Positions 10,012-20,727 are shown, counted from the stretch's first letter. The stretch: DNA of 64,000 bases from an uncultured Bacilli bacterium (GCA_944327845.1 CALVHN010000002.1:69326-133325); one strand, 5' to 3'. The notes: a model not told the origin generated them from the letters alone. Numbers and translations: made by a program.

Positions 10012-11676
10012 ATGAAAAAATTTAAAAAAGGCTTACTTCCAGTATTGGCTCTTGGCGCAGCAATGGTTATGGTTGTAAGCTGTGGCCCAACTGGCGGTGC
10101 AGGTTACCAAGAATGGAACCCAGAAATGAGTCCAAGAGAATTAAAGGCTGAAATTACTTGGTGGAATAATTATCAACAACCTACATCAGAAGACGATCCA
10201 GACGACAATGATTTCGCTGAATATCGTTTCATTCAAGGCGTTATTAAAGATTTTAATAAAATTTATCCAAATGTAAAAGTTAACACAGTTGGTTATGAGG
10301 GTGGATATAATGCAATTCAAGAAGCTGTTAATAGTGGTTTAAGCGGTGGAAACTTACCAAATATGGCTACCTGCTATGGTGATCACGTTGCAAATTATCA
10401 CAAAGCTGGTGCTACATTAGCAATGGATGGTTTCTTAACTGATGAAACAATTGGTTTTGGAAAATCAGTCGATGAAACAGGAAAAGTAATTGATGATGCT
10501 TCTACTGCATATAATGATTTTAACCAAAGCTATTTAAACGGTGAAAAATCAATGTATGCTTCAAATGAATTTTTATCATTACCATATTCAAAATCTGCTG
10601 AAACTTTAGCTGTTAACCAAGATGTTTTTGATAAAGTTGGTGCTGGTAATTGCGGTACTACTCAAATTAAAGGATATACAGCTCCTGTTGCTGCTGAAAC
10701 AAAACAAAAATATGAAATTCCAAATAACTGGGAAGAATTAATTGCTACTGCAAGACAAATGAAAGTAGATTTCCCTGAAACATTTAAGACACAAAAGAAT
10801 GGCGATGGATTATTTTCAGCTGTTCCATTTGTTTACGATTCAGCACAAAATATGTTCATTTCATTCTTAACAATGTCTGGTATTGAATATACTGATGCAA
10901 GTGGAAAAGACTTAGCACATCAAATTTTATTTAATACTGAAGAAACTAAAGATATTCTTATTCAATTAAAGAAATGGAATAATGAAGGATTAATTTGTTC
11001 ACAAAATCAATTAGAATGGTCTAACCAAGCTTTAGGTTATCACCAATATTCTTCTACTTTATTAGCTCAAGGAAAAGTATTTATGTGTATTTCTTCTACA
11101 GCTGGTGCAAGATATTTTAGTGCAGATGGCTTTAAAGCATCTTTAAATCCAACTCCAACATTCACATTAGATGCTCTTGATGGAGATAATGATCCAGTTG
11201 ATGAAACACAACATAGAGTTATTGCTCAAGGACCTTCAATCACTTTCTTTGATAAAGCTGATATCAATGAAAATTATGCTTCTTGGTTATTCTATAAATT
11301 CTTAACAAATACTGATAATGCTGCTCAACTTGCTTATGACACTGCTTATTTCCCAGTAAGAGCAAGTTCATATGAAACAGAAGATATTAAAACTTTATTA
11401 ACTGCTGCAGAAAATAAAGATCAATTAACTTCAGAATCAACTCGTGAAGTAAAGAACAATACATATGCAGGTACTGCTTTAGAATTAGATGCTCAATACA
11501 CAGAAGATAACGATTATATTGTTACTGATGTATTTGATCGTTCTAGTGCTGCAAGAACTGCTGTTGGTAACTTAGTTGATGCTGTATTTAATAACACAAC
11601 AGCTGATACTGATGCTAAAATCGAAGCACTTGTTGAAGAAGAATTAACAAAAGCATATAATAGCGCAATTGCTTAA
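10012..11676 (+). CDS. carbohydrate-binding lipoprotein of the CUT1 importer
   Basis: A 554-residue extracellular solute-binding protein. The signal peptide ends in the lipobox VVSC (Cys 24). The early ITWWNNY segment and later FLTMSG and KFLTNTDNAAQLAY blocks fit family 1 binding proteins for sugars or sugar derivatives. A strong AGGAGG site precedes the ATG. Codons here are less AT-biased than in the neighbours, consistent with high expression. The substrate cannot be read from sequence; a KdgK-like kinase downstream gives only a weak hint at uronate-type sugars. There is a 54-base gap after the second permease. Confidence 0.9.
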   Translation: MKKFKKGLLPVLALGAAMVMVVSCGPTGGAGYQEWNPEMSPRELKAEITWWNNYQQPTSEDDPDDNDFAEYRFIQGVIKDFNKIYPNVKVNTVGYEGGYNAIQEAVNSGLSGGNLPNMATCYGDHVANYHKAGATLAMDGFLTDETIGFGKSVDETGKVIDDASTAYNDFNQSYLNGEKSMYASNEFLSLPYSKSAETLAVNQDVFDKVGAGNCGTTQIKGYTAPVAAETKQKYEIPNNWEELIATARQMKVDFPETFKTQKNGDGLFSAVPFVYDSAQNMFISFLTMSGIEYTDASGKDLAHQILFNTEETKDILIQLKKWNNEGLICSQNQLEWSNQALGYHQYSSTLLAQGKVFMCISSTAGARYFSADGFKASLNPTPTFTLDALDGDNDPVDETQHRVIAQGPSITFFDKADINENYASWLFYKFLTNTDNAAQLAYDTAYFPVRASSYETEDIKTLLTAAENKDQLTSESTREVKNNTYAGTALELDAQYTEDNDYIVTDVFDRSSAARTAVGNLVDAVFNNTTADTDAKIEALVEEELTKAYNSAIA

Positions 11677-11692
11677 TTAGTGAGGTTTTAAA

Positions 11693-12133
11693 ATGAAGAA
11701 GTATTGCATAAATTGTGGAAAAGCTATTGATAATAAACATAACTCTCATAATTTAAAAGAAGAGCATAGTTTTGACTATTGCTCTTCTTGCAATACTTCT
11801 AATTCTTATGAAGATTTAGATAAGATTGAAGATCATGAATTTAATCAAAAAGTTCATAATAACATCATTAAAGCTAATGATATGAAAAATAATTCATTAT
11901 GCTTTATTGTTGGTGGATTCATTTTGTTAATTATAGGTATATTTTTCTTTGTACTTTCGTTTAAAAGAAATGTTATTGGCATTAGAGTTTTTTCACCTAT
12001 GTGTTTTGAATTTTTTATAGCAATTATTGCTTTAGCTTTATCTGCTGTAGGCTTAATTTATGGATTTATTCGATTTTTGAGTGCTTATAATAAGAAAAAG
12101 TATTTTAAAACTTTGCTTAGAAAAATTAAATAA
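11693..12133 (+). CDS. zinc-ribbon membrane protein
   Basis: A 146-residue protein. Two CxxC pairs near the N terminus (CINCGK at 5-10 and CSSCN near 30-34) form a likely zinc ribbon. Two hydrophobic helices follow near 66-90 and 101-128. It starts 16 bases after the binding-protein gene with a GTGAGG-type site and is closed by a terminator, so it is the last gene of the importer operon. Its role is unknown; a cytoplasmic zinc ribbon on a membrane hairpin could be a small accessory or regulatory factor. Confidence 0.7.
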   Translation: MKKYCINCGKAIDNKHNSHNLKEEHSFDYCSSCNTSNSYEDLDKIEDHEFNQKVHNNIIKANDMKNNSLCFIVGGFILLIIGIFFFVLSFKRNVIGIRVFSPMCFEFFIAIIALALSAVGLIYGFIRFLSAYNKKKYFKTLLRKIK

Positions 12134-12135
12134 GC

Positions 12136-12178
12136 GTAAATTTTCTTAGTTTTTTTATTAGAAATTAAGAAAATTTAC
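12136..12178 (+). terminator. terminator of the sugar-importer operon
   Basis: GTAAATTTTCTTA (12136-12148) and TAAGAAAATTTAC (12166-12178) are perfect 13-bp arms around a 17-base T-rich loop, 2 bases after the stop codon. Confidence 0.65.
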
Positions 12179-12382
12179 ACTTTAATTAAGAACAATTATT
12201 TATTTTTAATATTTTTTAATGGAACACTATTTTAAAGTTTATTTTTTTAATTTTTAAAATGAAGTTTGACTATAATTAATATATTTTTAAAGTTGATTTT
12301 TTTATCCTTTATATATAGTTTTTATCTTAAGAATAGTATATTATTAAACAATAATTTTCTTAATTTTAAGAGGAATGTTTAT

Positions 12383-13390
12383 ATGGATAAAAACAAAAAC
12401 AAAGTAATAGCAATGGGAGAAATAATGTTACGTCTTACTCCTCCAGATTATACAAGAATTGATCTAGCTTCATCATTTTTAGCAAATTATGGTGGAGGAG
12501 AAGCAAATGTTATTGTTTCTTTGTCTCATTTAGGCCATTCAACTTATTTTGTTTCTAAGTTACCTCCTAATCAACTTGGAGATGGAGCAATAGATCATCT
12601 TAGGGCACACGGTGTTAATACTGATTATGTAGTTAGAGGATCATCAAACATGGGAATCTATTTTTTAGAATCAGGTTTTGGTGGTAGACCAGGGAAGATA
12701 ATATATAACCGTAAACATTCAGCTATAACTAGAATTAATGAAAATGAACTTGATTTTGATGAAATATTTAATGGTGCGAAATGGTTTCATTTATCAGGAA
12801 TTACTTTAGCTTTATCAAACAAAACAAGAGAATGTGCATTAACAGCTTTAAAATATGCTAAAAAATATAATGTAACAGTCTCTTTTGATTTTAATTATCG
12901 TTCAAAATTATGGACAATAGAAGAAGCTCAAAAAGTTTATCCATTAGTCATGGATTATGTTGATGTAGTGTTTGCTTCTCCTTTTGATTTTAAAGTAATT
13001 TTAAAAATGGGTAATGATTTATCTGATGAAAAAGTAATGCTAAACGCAATTAAAAAATATAATTTGAGTCATATATTTGGAAAAACAAGAAAAATATTTT
13101 CTTCAACAGAAAATGCTATGAAAGCTTATGTATATACTAAAGATGAAAAAATTTATACAACTGATGAAATATCTTTCCAAATACTTGATCGAATTGGTGC
13201 AGGAGATGCTTTTGCTTCTGGTGTTATCCATGGATTATTAACAAAACCTAATGAACCTTTATATGCAGCTAAATTTGGTTTAGTAAATTCAATTTTAAAA
13301 CAAACTATATTTGGTGATGTTTCAACATTTACCGAAGAAGAAATACTTGAATATATGGAAAATGAAGGGAAAATTGAGGTAAAAAGATAA
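12383..13390 (+). CDS. kdgK: PfkB-family sugar kinase, 2-keto-3-deoxygluconate kinase-like
   Basis: A 335-residue cytoplasmic kinase. ATG 12383 is chosen: an AAGAGG site lies at about 12368-12373, and homologues start just before the MGEIMLRLTPP segment; the open frame upstream to 12266 is hydrophobic and not family-like. Features are YGGGEANVIVSLSHLG near 32-47, the substrate-region LGIYFLE-like MGIYFLESG and the ATP/catalytic motif RIGAGDAFASGV near 272-283. These match KDG kinase more than fructokinase or ribokinase. The reaction would be phosphorylation of 2-keto-3-deoxygluconate. The middle part (DVVFASPFDFKVIL...) is divergent, so the exact substrate is not certain. It is monocistronic, with no aldolase beside it. 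Confidence 0.8.
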   Translation: MDKNKNKVIAMGEIMLRLTPPDYTRIDLASSFLANYGGGEANVIVSLSHLGHSTYFVSKLPPNQLGDGAIDHLRAHGVNTDYVVRGSSNMGIYFLESGFGGRPGKIIYNRKHSAITRINENELDFDEIFNGAKWFHLSGITLALSNKTRECALTALKYAKKYNVTVSFDFNYRSKLWTIEEAQKVYPLVMDYVDVVFASPFDFKVILKMGNDLSDEKVMLNAIKKYNLSHIFGKTRKIFSSTENAMKAYVYTKDEKIYTTDEISFQILDRIGAGDAFASGVIHGLLTKPNEPLYAAKFGLVNSILKQTIFGDVSTFTEEEILEYMENEGKIEVKR

Positions 13391-13572
13391 TTTATAAAAT
13401 AACTATTTGATTAGCATTAAAGTTCATTATTGATGTATCTTGCGTTAATGGATGCTATGTAATTGAATTCTTAAATTGTTGAGTTTACAATATTTATTAG
13501 ATTAATTAAGTGTTTATCTTAAACATTTAAAAATAAAATTAAGAGATATTTTATTTAAGATTTGAGGTGATT

Positions 13573-14481
13573 ATGAAACGATATTTTTTATTTAGAAGTC
13601 TAGTTTTTAGTGTTATTGCTATTTCATCTTTTTGTTTTAATACAAAATATTTAAATAGAACATCAATACCTATTAATTATGTTAAGAGAGATAATGATTT
13701 AAGATTAAATAGTGCATCAAATTCAAATGTTTTTGATATGGTGTATTCTTCAAAAAGGTTTAATGTCATTGAATGTGATGATGGTTATGTTGATATGCAA
13801 TATAACATTTACGATATAGAATTTACCTCGCAGAGTAGGCTTAATTTATTAGAATTTAATTTAAACTTTGTTCCTGGACACGTAGCTAGAGAAAATAATG
13901 AAAAACAGACAAACGGAAAAGAGTTTAAAGATTATTCATTAAAGAGTGGTTATTTTCATATTTATACAAAGCATCGGGAAAAGGAATTAGACCAATCGCT
14001 AACTGTTCATTCTGCTTTTCCTTTTTTTATTGAAGCTTTCCCTAATTCATCAACAAAAAGTTATGCCACGTTAGAAACGAAAACAAATTGTGAAATTACT
14101 CTTAGCCAAACTAAAGGTGGTGAAATCGGAATTGATGGTTTTTCTTTAAAGTATGAATCAGAACAAGGATTTAATATTGGGTACGAAAAATCAGTAACTT
14201 CAACATCACAGGATCCAATGATTTCATTTCAATTTTCTCCTAACATCAAAGAACAAGCGGAATGGAATTACGAAATTTTAGGTCCTGATGTTGCTGGTAA
14301 AAAAACATTTAATTTTACTTGCTATTATTTGCTTGAACTAGATAATAATGTCCATCAAAGCCTTCAAAATACATTTGATATTTATTATGAGGCTAATTAT
14401 CAAGGACAATATTATTCATGGTTTGCTTGGAGAGAAGGATGGGATTTTAATAAAAGTGGCAGTATCCGTGTAAGATACTAG
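13573..14481 (+). CDS. exported protein of unknown function next to twin ABC-FtsX genes
   Basis: A 302-residue protein I do not recognise. ATG 13573 follows a GAGGTGA site at 13564-13570. Residues 1-24 look like a signal peptide (KR, then hydrophobic, then SSFCFN), with no good lipobox. The mature part is polar with alternating hydrophobic residues and several aromatic clusters, suggesting a beta-rich secreted domain, and ends in SIRVRY. The stop is 23 bases before the first ABC-FtsX fusion gene, with no terminator between them, so the three are likely one operon. It may be the cargo, partner or sensor of those transporters; that is inference from position only. Confidence 0.55.
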   Translation: MKRYFLFRSLVFSVIAISSFCFNTKYLNRTSIPINYVKRDNDLRLNSASNSNVFDMVYSSKRFNVIECDDGYVDMQYNIYDIEFTSQSRLNLLEFNLNFVPGHVARENNEKQTNGKEFKDYSLKSGYFHIYTKHREKELDQSLTVHSAFPFFIEAFPNSSTKSYATLETKTNCEITLSQTKGGEIGIDGFSLKYESEQGFNIGYEKSVTSTSQDPMISFQFSPNIKEQAEWNYEILGPDVAGKKTFNFTCYYLLELDNNVHQSLQNTFDIYYEANYQGQYYSWFAWREGWDFNKSGSIRVRY

Positions 14482-14504
14482 TTAAAGTGTTATTTTTGTA
14501 ATTT

Positions 14505-17500
14505 ATGCTTGCTTGTAAAAATATTAAAAAAATTTATGCACTTAAAAATAGTCCAGACGTTTGTGCATTGAATAATGTTTCTTTAGAATTTAATGATACT
14601 GGGCTTGTATTTATTTTAGGAAAATCAGGTAGCGGTAAAACTACATTATTAAATATTTTAAGTTGCCTTGATAAACCTGATGAAGGTGAAGTTATATATA
14701 ATGGTGTATTATTAAAAGATAAAAAGAATATTTTGAATTATCAAAAAAATGAAATTGGATTTGTTTTTCAAGAATTTAATTTAATTGATGAACTTAATGT
14801 TGAAGAAAATATTTCTTTACTTGATAGTTCAAATTCATCTAGTTCTATAAGAAAGGAAAAAATTAAGGAGATTCTTAAAAAAGTAGGCTTAGAAGGATAT
14901 GAAAAACGTAAGGTTTTTGAATTAAGTGGTGGAGAAAAGCAAAGAGTTGGGATTGCTCGATCCTTATATAAAGATGCTAAAATTCTTTTTGCAGATGAAC
15001 CTACCGGATCTGTTGACTCAAAAAATCGTGAAGAAATATTTACTTTATTTAAAAATATTTCATCAAATTGTTTAGTAATTATTGTTAGTCATGATGAAGA
15101 AGCTTCAAAAAAATATGCTGATAGAATAATAAATATTGAAGATGGACAAATTATTCTAGATAAGACTATTAATCCTAATTATTCTAAGAAAAATGCTGAA
15201 TCTGCACAGATTTTAAAAAAAAGAAACACAAAAACTTCCTTTTTATCATTATTAAAACTTGCTTTTAAATTCAACAATAATGGACTGATAAGAAATATTA
15301 TAGTTTCAATTCTTCTCTTTATCTGTTTTACTGGAATGTTAGGTTTTGTAAACTTAATTAACTTTAATTATGAAGAATATGTTGTCAGGGAGTTTGCTGC
15401 AAGGAATTATAATGAAATTTTAATAAATAAGACGAGTGGCTTTGATAATGCGGGAGCAGGTTTTACATATGAAGATGAATTATATTTTAAAGATAAGTTA
15501 GATATTCCTTTTTTTCAAACTTACGATACTTTAAAAAGCACAAAAACAAATATTTCATTGACAGATTGTTTAAACAAAAGTGAAATAGATCAAACATTTG
15601 GACAAAACTCTTTAGTTGAAAACTCTTTATTAAATACAGACAGTCTTGTTTATTTAGATGAAAATACCTTAAATAATTTTACTAATTATACTATTGAAGG
15701 TTCGTTCCCTAAAAAGAGAAACGAAATAATGCTTACAGACTTTTCAATATTTCTACTTAATAATTATAATTTAAATCTTTTAGATGATAACTTTGATTAT
15801 TTGTTTATTGAAGAAAAAGATTTAACAAGTGATAAATTAATTGGCAATTACATGGTTTTAGGAGATGAATTATTTAAAGTTACAGGAATTTTAAATAGTG
15901 GTATTGATTTTAATAATAAAAGTTTTAAATATTATGATTTATTTAATGGTACTAAATATGAACAAATTAAAGAAAATAAAAATTATGCTAATTTTGACAT
16001 GGAGTATCTTAAAGGATTTCCTACCAATATTTTTATATCAAAAGAAATGTATCAGGAATTAAGTGATTATGATGTTGCTGATTTTGGACATTCATTTAAT
16101 TTCTTTATTAAACCTGATGTAAACACTATTGGAGGTTTAAGGTTTGGAGGAATTTATAAGACTAAAAATCAATCTAACCTTGTATATTTTAATAAGAAGA
16201 AAACTTCATTAGATAATGATGAAATTATCTTACAAAGTGATTTATTAAATAATATATTAATTCCAGATTTATTAAATAAAATTGAAAACAACCAATTAAA
16301 TTTATTTGATGAAGATAAAAAATATAAAGTTTATTCTTTAATTAATAATAACAACTCATATTCTATTGGTATAAAAGAGGAAATTTTCTTAAATGAAAGC
16401 GATTATTTTAATAATCATGATGAAGCAATATTTGAATATGCATTAAAAAATATCCCTGAAAACAATAGGTTATTTGATGAATATTGTGCTGAATTTTATG
16501 ATGTGCCTTTTAATGAAGTTTCTTCTATTTCTAATGAATTAAAAGCTTATCTTTATTTTGAAGCAATAAAAGGAAATATCTTTTATGAGCAATTGGATGA
16601 TACATTTAGTATAAAATTAAAAAAATATATTGATTTTGCAAGGTATTTTTCTAATTATAACTACTTTTTAGGTAGGGATTATGAAAATATAAGCTCGGAA
16701 GATTTTATTCAAAAATATGTAAAATATTTTGGTTATGATGACATTGAATTAAATCTACTTATTAATTTTAAATTCTTTAATCAAAAAAATTCCTTAGTTG
16801 AAAATATAAAAATAGATAAAAATTTTAAATTAGTTGGATATTCTAATTCAGATTATCTTTTTTATCCCCCTATTTTTTTAAGTGATGACAATGTTGATGA
16901 TTTTATTAAAAGTTATAATTTAGGAAATTCAAATGAAGCATATATTCTTTATGATGATATAAAGAAAGATAGTTATTTAGAAATAGTTAAAAATTCTAAC
17001 CTATCATCACCAATAAACAGATACTATTATTCAATATATTTTTCATTGTATTTTGGAGATGCTCCACTTTTTGATGTGAAATTTAGTTGTAAAGACTTTA
17101 TTGTTTTTGGAAGAATAGTTTTCATTATTAGTTCTATTTTATCGTTCTTTTTAATTTTATATTTTGTTATTTCTTCGTTTGCAAAAAATAAGAAACAAAT
17201 TGGAACCTTACTAACCTTAGGATTATCAAAAAAAGAAATATATTTCATTTCATTTTTAGGAATAATATTTTTAACAATCATTCCTTTTGGTTTAAGCGTT
17301 TTGGGTGGTTTTTTAGTAGTAAATTTAGTTAATACTTTAACTTTTGGTAGATTTTTAGGTTATTTATCAGCATATCCATTTGTTTTTAATGGCGTTAGCA
17401 TTTTATTAATATTGGTTTTAATACTCTTGTATAATTCAATTTCAAATATTTACTTTCTTTTAAAAATTTCTTCTGATAGTGGTATAAAATTAATAAATAA

Positions 17501-17516
17501 CGATAAAAATGAGTAA
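14505..17516 (+). CDS. ABC ATPase-FtsX-type permease fusion, first copy
   Basis: A 1003-residue fusion. Residues 1-225 are a LolD/MacB-type ATPase (Walker A GKSGSGKTT at 39-47, Q-loop in FVFQEFNL, signature LSGGEKQRV, Walker B FADEPTG). A helix near 262-285 is followed by about 580 outward residues and three C-terminal helices near 868-892, 912-936 and 962-985, the FtsX/MacB four-helix plan. The outer region is more than twice that of typical MacB. There is no sign of a periplasmic partner gene, as expected for a monoderm. MacB-like proteins work mechanically on outer substrates (peptide export, lipoprotein or lipid extraction, hydrolase activation). Start: ATG with no clear ribosome site. 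The next gene is a paralogue. Confidence 0.85.
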   Translation: MLACKNIKKIYALKNSPDVCALNNVSLEFNDTGLVFILGKSGSGKTTLLNILSCLDKPDEGEVIYNGVLLKDKKNILNYQKNEIGFVFQEFNLIDELNVEENISLLDSSNSSSSIRKEKIKEILKKVGLEGYEKRKVFELSGGEKQRVGIARSLYKDAKILFADEPTGSVDSKNREEIFTLFKNISSNCLVIIVSHDEEASKKYADRIINIEDGQIILDKTINPNYSKKNAESAQILKKRNTKTSFLSLLKLAFKFNNNGLIRNIIVSILLFICFTGMLGFVNLINFNYEEYVVREFAARNYNEILINKTSGFDNAGAGFTYEDELYFKDKLDIPFFQTYDTLKSTKTNISLTDCLNKSEIDQTFGQNSLVENSLLNTDSLVYLDENTLNNFTNYTIEGSFPKKRNEIMLTDFSIFLLNNYNLNLLDDNFDYLFIEEKDLTSDKLIGNYMVLGDELFKVTGILNSGIDFNNKSFKYYDLFNGTKYEQIKENKNYANFDMEYLKGFPTNIFISKEMYQELSDYDVADFGHSFNFFIKPDVNTIGGLRFGGIYKTKNQSNLVYFNKKKTSLDNDEIILQSDLLNNILIPDLLNKIENNQLNLFDEDKKYKVYSLINNNNSYSIGIKEEIFLNESDYFNNHDEAIFEYALKNIPENNRLFDEYCAEFYDVPFNEVSSISNELKAYLYFEAIKGNIFYEQLDDTFSIKLKKYIDFARYFSNYNYFLGRDYENISSEDFIQKYVKYFGYDDIELNLLINFKFFNQKNSLVENIKIDKNFKLVGYSNSDYLFYPPIFLSDDNVDDFIKSYNLGNSNEAYILYDDIKKDSYLEIVKNSNLSSPINRYYYSIYFSLYFGDAPLFDVKFSCKDFIVFGRIVFIISSILSFFLILYFVISSFAKNKKQIGTLLTLGLSKKEIYFISFLGIIFLTIIPFGLSVLGGFLVVNLVNTLTFGRFLGYLSAYPFVFNGVSILLILVLILLYNSISNIYFLLKISSDSGIKLINNDKNE

Positions 17517-17527
17517 AGATCAGAGAT

Positions 17528-20500
17528 ATGTTAATTTGTAGGAATATTTTTAAAACATATAAATTATCTAAGAATCAAAGTATTAAAGCAGTTAATGATA
17601 TAAGCTTAGCTTTAAATGATAAAGGCCTAGTTTTTATTTTAGGGAAATCTGGAAGTGGAAAATCGACTCTTCTTAATCTTTTAAGTGGAATAGATCGACC
17701 AGATAAAGGGGAAATCATATTTAATGATTTAATTCTTAATACAGAAGAAGCATTAAATAATTATCGTAAAAATGATATAGGCTTTGTTTTTCAAGAATAT
17801 AACCTTCTTAAAGAATTTGATGTTAGCGGCAATATTACATTAGCAAACAATTTAGATAAAAAAACTAATAGGCAACTTGTATCGGAGATTTTAAAAAAAG
17901 TTAATTTAGAAGGCTATGAAAAAAGAAGAATAAGTGAGTTAAGTGGTGGAGAAAAACAGCGTGTAGCAATTGCTCGAGCTTTAATTAGAAATCCAAAAGT
18001 AATTTTTGCTGATGAACCTAGTGGTGCGTTAGATAGAAAAAATGGAAAAGAAATTTTTCAATATCTAAAAGAACTCTCACAAGATAGATTAATAGTTATT
18101 GTAAGTCACGATGAAGAATATGCAAATTTATATGGAGATCGAATTATTAAAATTGAGGATGGAAAAATAATAAGTGATTCTAATCCTTTTAATATTGAGA
18201 ACATATCTAATAAATCAAAAAAAGATAGTAGTTCTGCAACGTTTTTAAATAGAATTAAGGGAAATTTGAAATCTAAAGAAATTTTTAAAATTTCATATTC
18301 TCTTTTTAAAATGAAGCCTTTTAGATTACTAATAACAATTTTATTAACTTGTTTTAGCTTAATTTCTTTTGGTGTTTCTTTTTCAATGTCTATTTTTAAT
18401 ATTGGTGAAGTAGTGAGTCGAGAAATTGATGCTCAAGATTATAATTATTTTCATTTAAGAAAAATGGAAAACGGGGAAAACCCTCGAGGTTTTATTTCGC
18501 TATTTGATATAGAAGATATTAATAAAATTAAAAGTGAATATAATTTAAATCTTAATGTGATAATTCCTCATAGTAAGGTCTCTAATACTCTTGATTTTAA
18601 TAATGTATATTATAAAGATTTAGATAATAGCAGTTTTTATTATTCTCGAGATCCGCTATATGGAATGGTTTATTTGGAGGAAAATAAATTAATAGATAAT
18701 TTAAATTATTCATTAATTGGGAATTTTCCGACAATGAAAAATGAAATTTTATTAACTGATTTTCAATTAGATTATTTAAATTATTATGGAATGATTCTTT
18801 TTAGTGATAATAATTTAGAAATTTTAAATCCTTATGAAATCACTCCAAAAAAATTAATTAATAAATATATTAATTTAGGTGGAGAATTTTACAAAATAAG
18901 TGGAATTTTAGATAGTGATATTAATTTTGATTCTATAGATTTTAAATTTAATTCATTAAAAAATATTAAAGAAACTGATATAAAAAATGATGAGGATTAT
19001 TTAAATCTTCAAAATGAAATTTTATTTTTTAATGAAGAATATATTCTAGGTTTTCCTAGTTGTATTTTTATTTCAAAGGTTTTTTATGAGGAATTGATAT
19101 CTAATAATTATTTAATATTATCGGCACTAAGTAATGAAATGATAAATATTAAGTATAATTTTAATGATGTTAATGAAAGTGCTCGAAGTATAAGTATAAA
19201 TAATAGTATTAATAAAAATATATTTTTTAATAAAGATAAAAAAGACATATTAGAAAATGAAATTATTTTATCATCTAGTTCTCTAGCTGAAATTTTAAAA
19301 GTAAATTTAAAAGATGAAATAAGAGAAAATAATATTATTTTAGAAAACGAAGATAAAATATATTATTTTTATGAACTAGTATCGGATGAGAACGGAATAT
19401 ATAGTGTTAATAAAATTAAAAAAGAACTTTTAGATAATCAAACTATTGATGCTTTTTATAATTATAATGAGTTAGTTTATGAATATTCTTTATCTTCTTA
19501 TCCAAAAGAAAATGAATTTTTTAATAATTTAGTAGATGAATTTTATAATGATTATCAATATGAAATCACTGATGATCTAAAAGGATATTTATATTATTTA
19601 ATTATCTCGATGAATGATGAATTTATTTTAAATTATGAAGATAAATTGAGTGATACTTTGATTAATGAATTAAATATTCTTTTTAATAAAACAAATAATA
19701 TTGAATATAAGAACATATTTGGAGGATATAATCTATCGTATTTTGAAGATTTAAATTTAATTAATAAATATATCAAGTATTTTAATGTTAACGAAGGTAA
19801 GTATATTGAAACAAGTCTTAATGGAAGAAAAATAGATACAATCGATTATTTATTTAATGATAAGCAAAAGGTTGTTGGATATTATATAAATGATTCGGGC
19901 TTTAATAATATAATAGCTAGTGAAAAATTTTATAATTATATTAAATCTAACTATTATTATGGAAATTATTTAGAGGGATTAATTTCATTTAATAATATTA
20001 ATGAAAATGGATATTATAAATTTTTTAATGATTGTTATGATGATGAAATTATTTCTTCACCTTATAGTGAATATTATTATTTGAATCAAAATATTCGTTC
20101 TTCTCTTACTAATATTAAAGATCTATTTGATATGCTGTTTTTAGTTTTGCTTGGAATTGCTATAGGATTAGCTTTATTTTCAATATTATTATTTTTTAAT
20201 TTTATGCTTACTACAATCTCCTTAAAGATGAAAGAAATAGGAGTGATACTTTCTTTAGGTGCTAAAAAGATTGATGTTTTCTATATTTTTATTTTTGAAT
20301 GTTTATTTATTATTTTAATTAACTTAATTTTTAGTTTTTTTGGAATTTTTATTGTTCTTAGTATTTTAAATAATTTCTTTAAAGGTCAATATTTATTATT
20401 AAGTAATGTTTTAATATTTGATATTAGAAGTATTATTCTTATTATTAGTATTCCAATTATTGCAGGGTTACTTGCATCAATTTATCCAATATTTACTAAT

Positions 20501-20545
20501 TTAAGAAAAAATATTTCTGAAACGATTAATAAAAACATTATTTAA
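17528..20545 (+). CDS. ABC ATPase-FtsX-type permease fusion, second copy
   Basis: A 1005-residue paralogue of its neighbour, starting 11 bases after its stop. It has the same plan: ATPase at 1-225 (GKSGSGKST near 39-47, LSGGEKQRV, FADEPSG), a helix near 268-292, about 575 outward residues and three C-terminal helices near 868-895, 915-945 and 965-990. Parts of the outer domains align clearly (VYLxENxL...EILLTDF and LGFPSxIFISK blocks), so this is an old tandem duplication. The outer part is very rich in Asn, Asp and Tyr. The two may pair as a heterodimer, since MacB-type exporters are dimers; that is inference. Confidence 0.85.
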   Translation: MLICRNIFKTYKLSKNQSIKAVNDISLALNDKGLVFILGKSGSGKSTLLNLLSGIDRPDKGEIIFNDLILNTEEALNNYRKNDIGFVFQEYNLLKEFDVSGNITLANNLDKKTNRQLVSEILKKVNLEGYEKRRISELSGGEKQRVAIARALIRNPKVIFADEPSGALDRKNGKEIFQYLKELSQDRLIVIVSHDEEYANLYGDRIIKIEDGKIISDSNPFNIENISNKSKKDSSSATFLNRIKGNLKSKEIFKISYSLFKMKPFRLLITILLTCFSLISFGVSFSMSIFNIGEVVSREIDAQDYNYFHLRKMENGENPRGFISLFDIEDINKIKSEYNLNLNVIIPHSKVSNTLDFNNVYYKDLDNSSFYYSRDPLYGMVYLEENKLIDNLNYSLIGNFPTMKNEILLTDFQLDYLNYYGMILFSDNNLEILNPYEITPKKLINKYINLGGEFYKISGILDSDINFDSIDFKFNSLKNIKETDIKNDEDYLNLQNEILFFNEEYILGFPSCIFISKVFYEELISNNYLILSALSNEMINIKYNFNDVNESARSISINNSINKNIFFNKDKKDILENEIILSSSSLAEILKVNLKDEIRENNIILENEDKIYYFYELVSDENGIYSVNKIKKELLDNQTIDAFYNYNELVYEYSLSSYPKENEFFNNLVDEFYNDYQYEITDDLKGYLYYLIISMNDEFILNYEDKLSDTLINELNILFNKTNNIEYKNIFGGYNLSYFEDLNLINKYIKYFNVNEGKYIETSLNGRKIDTIDYLFNDKQKVVGYYINDSGFNNIIASEKFYNYIKSNYYYGNYLEGLISFNNINENGYYKFFNDCYDDEIISSPYSEYYYLNQNIRSSLTNIKDLFDMLFLVLLGIAIGLALFSILLFFNFMLTTISLKMKEIGVILSLGAKKIDVFYIFIFECLFIILINLIFSFFGIFIVLSILNNFFKGQYLLLSNVLIFDIRSIILIISIPIIAGLLASIYPIFTNLRKNISETINKNII

Positions 20546-20727
20546 ATATCAAAAACCTTGCTAAAACCATATATTTTTTAATTTATTATTATTTTATGTA
20601 AAAGTTTAGTTATTTTATAGGGATTCATTTTGTGGAATTTGAAGTAACCTTAATATTGAAAAGTTCTATAAAAAATCAGATATTAATTCTTTTTTCAATT
20701 TTTAAAATTTGATACAATTTATTCACT

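Noticed and set aside
12266-12382. N-terminal hydrophobic extension of the KdgK-like kinase
   Set aside because: It is just an open frame with no ribosome site; the AAGAGG site and family alignment support ATG 12383.
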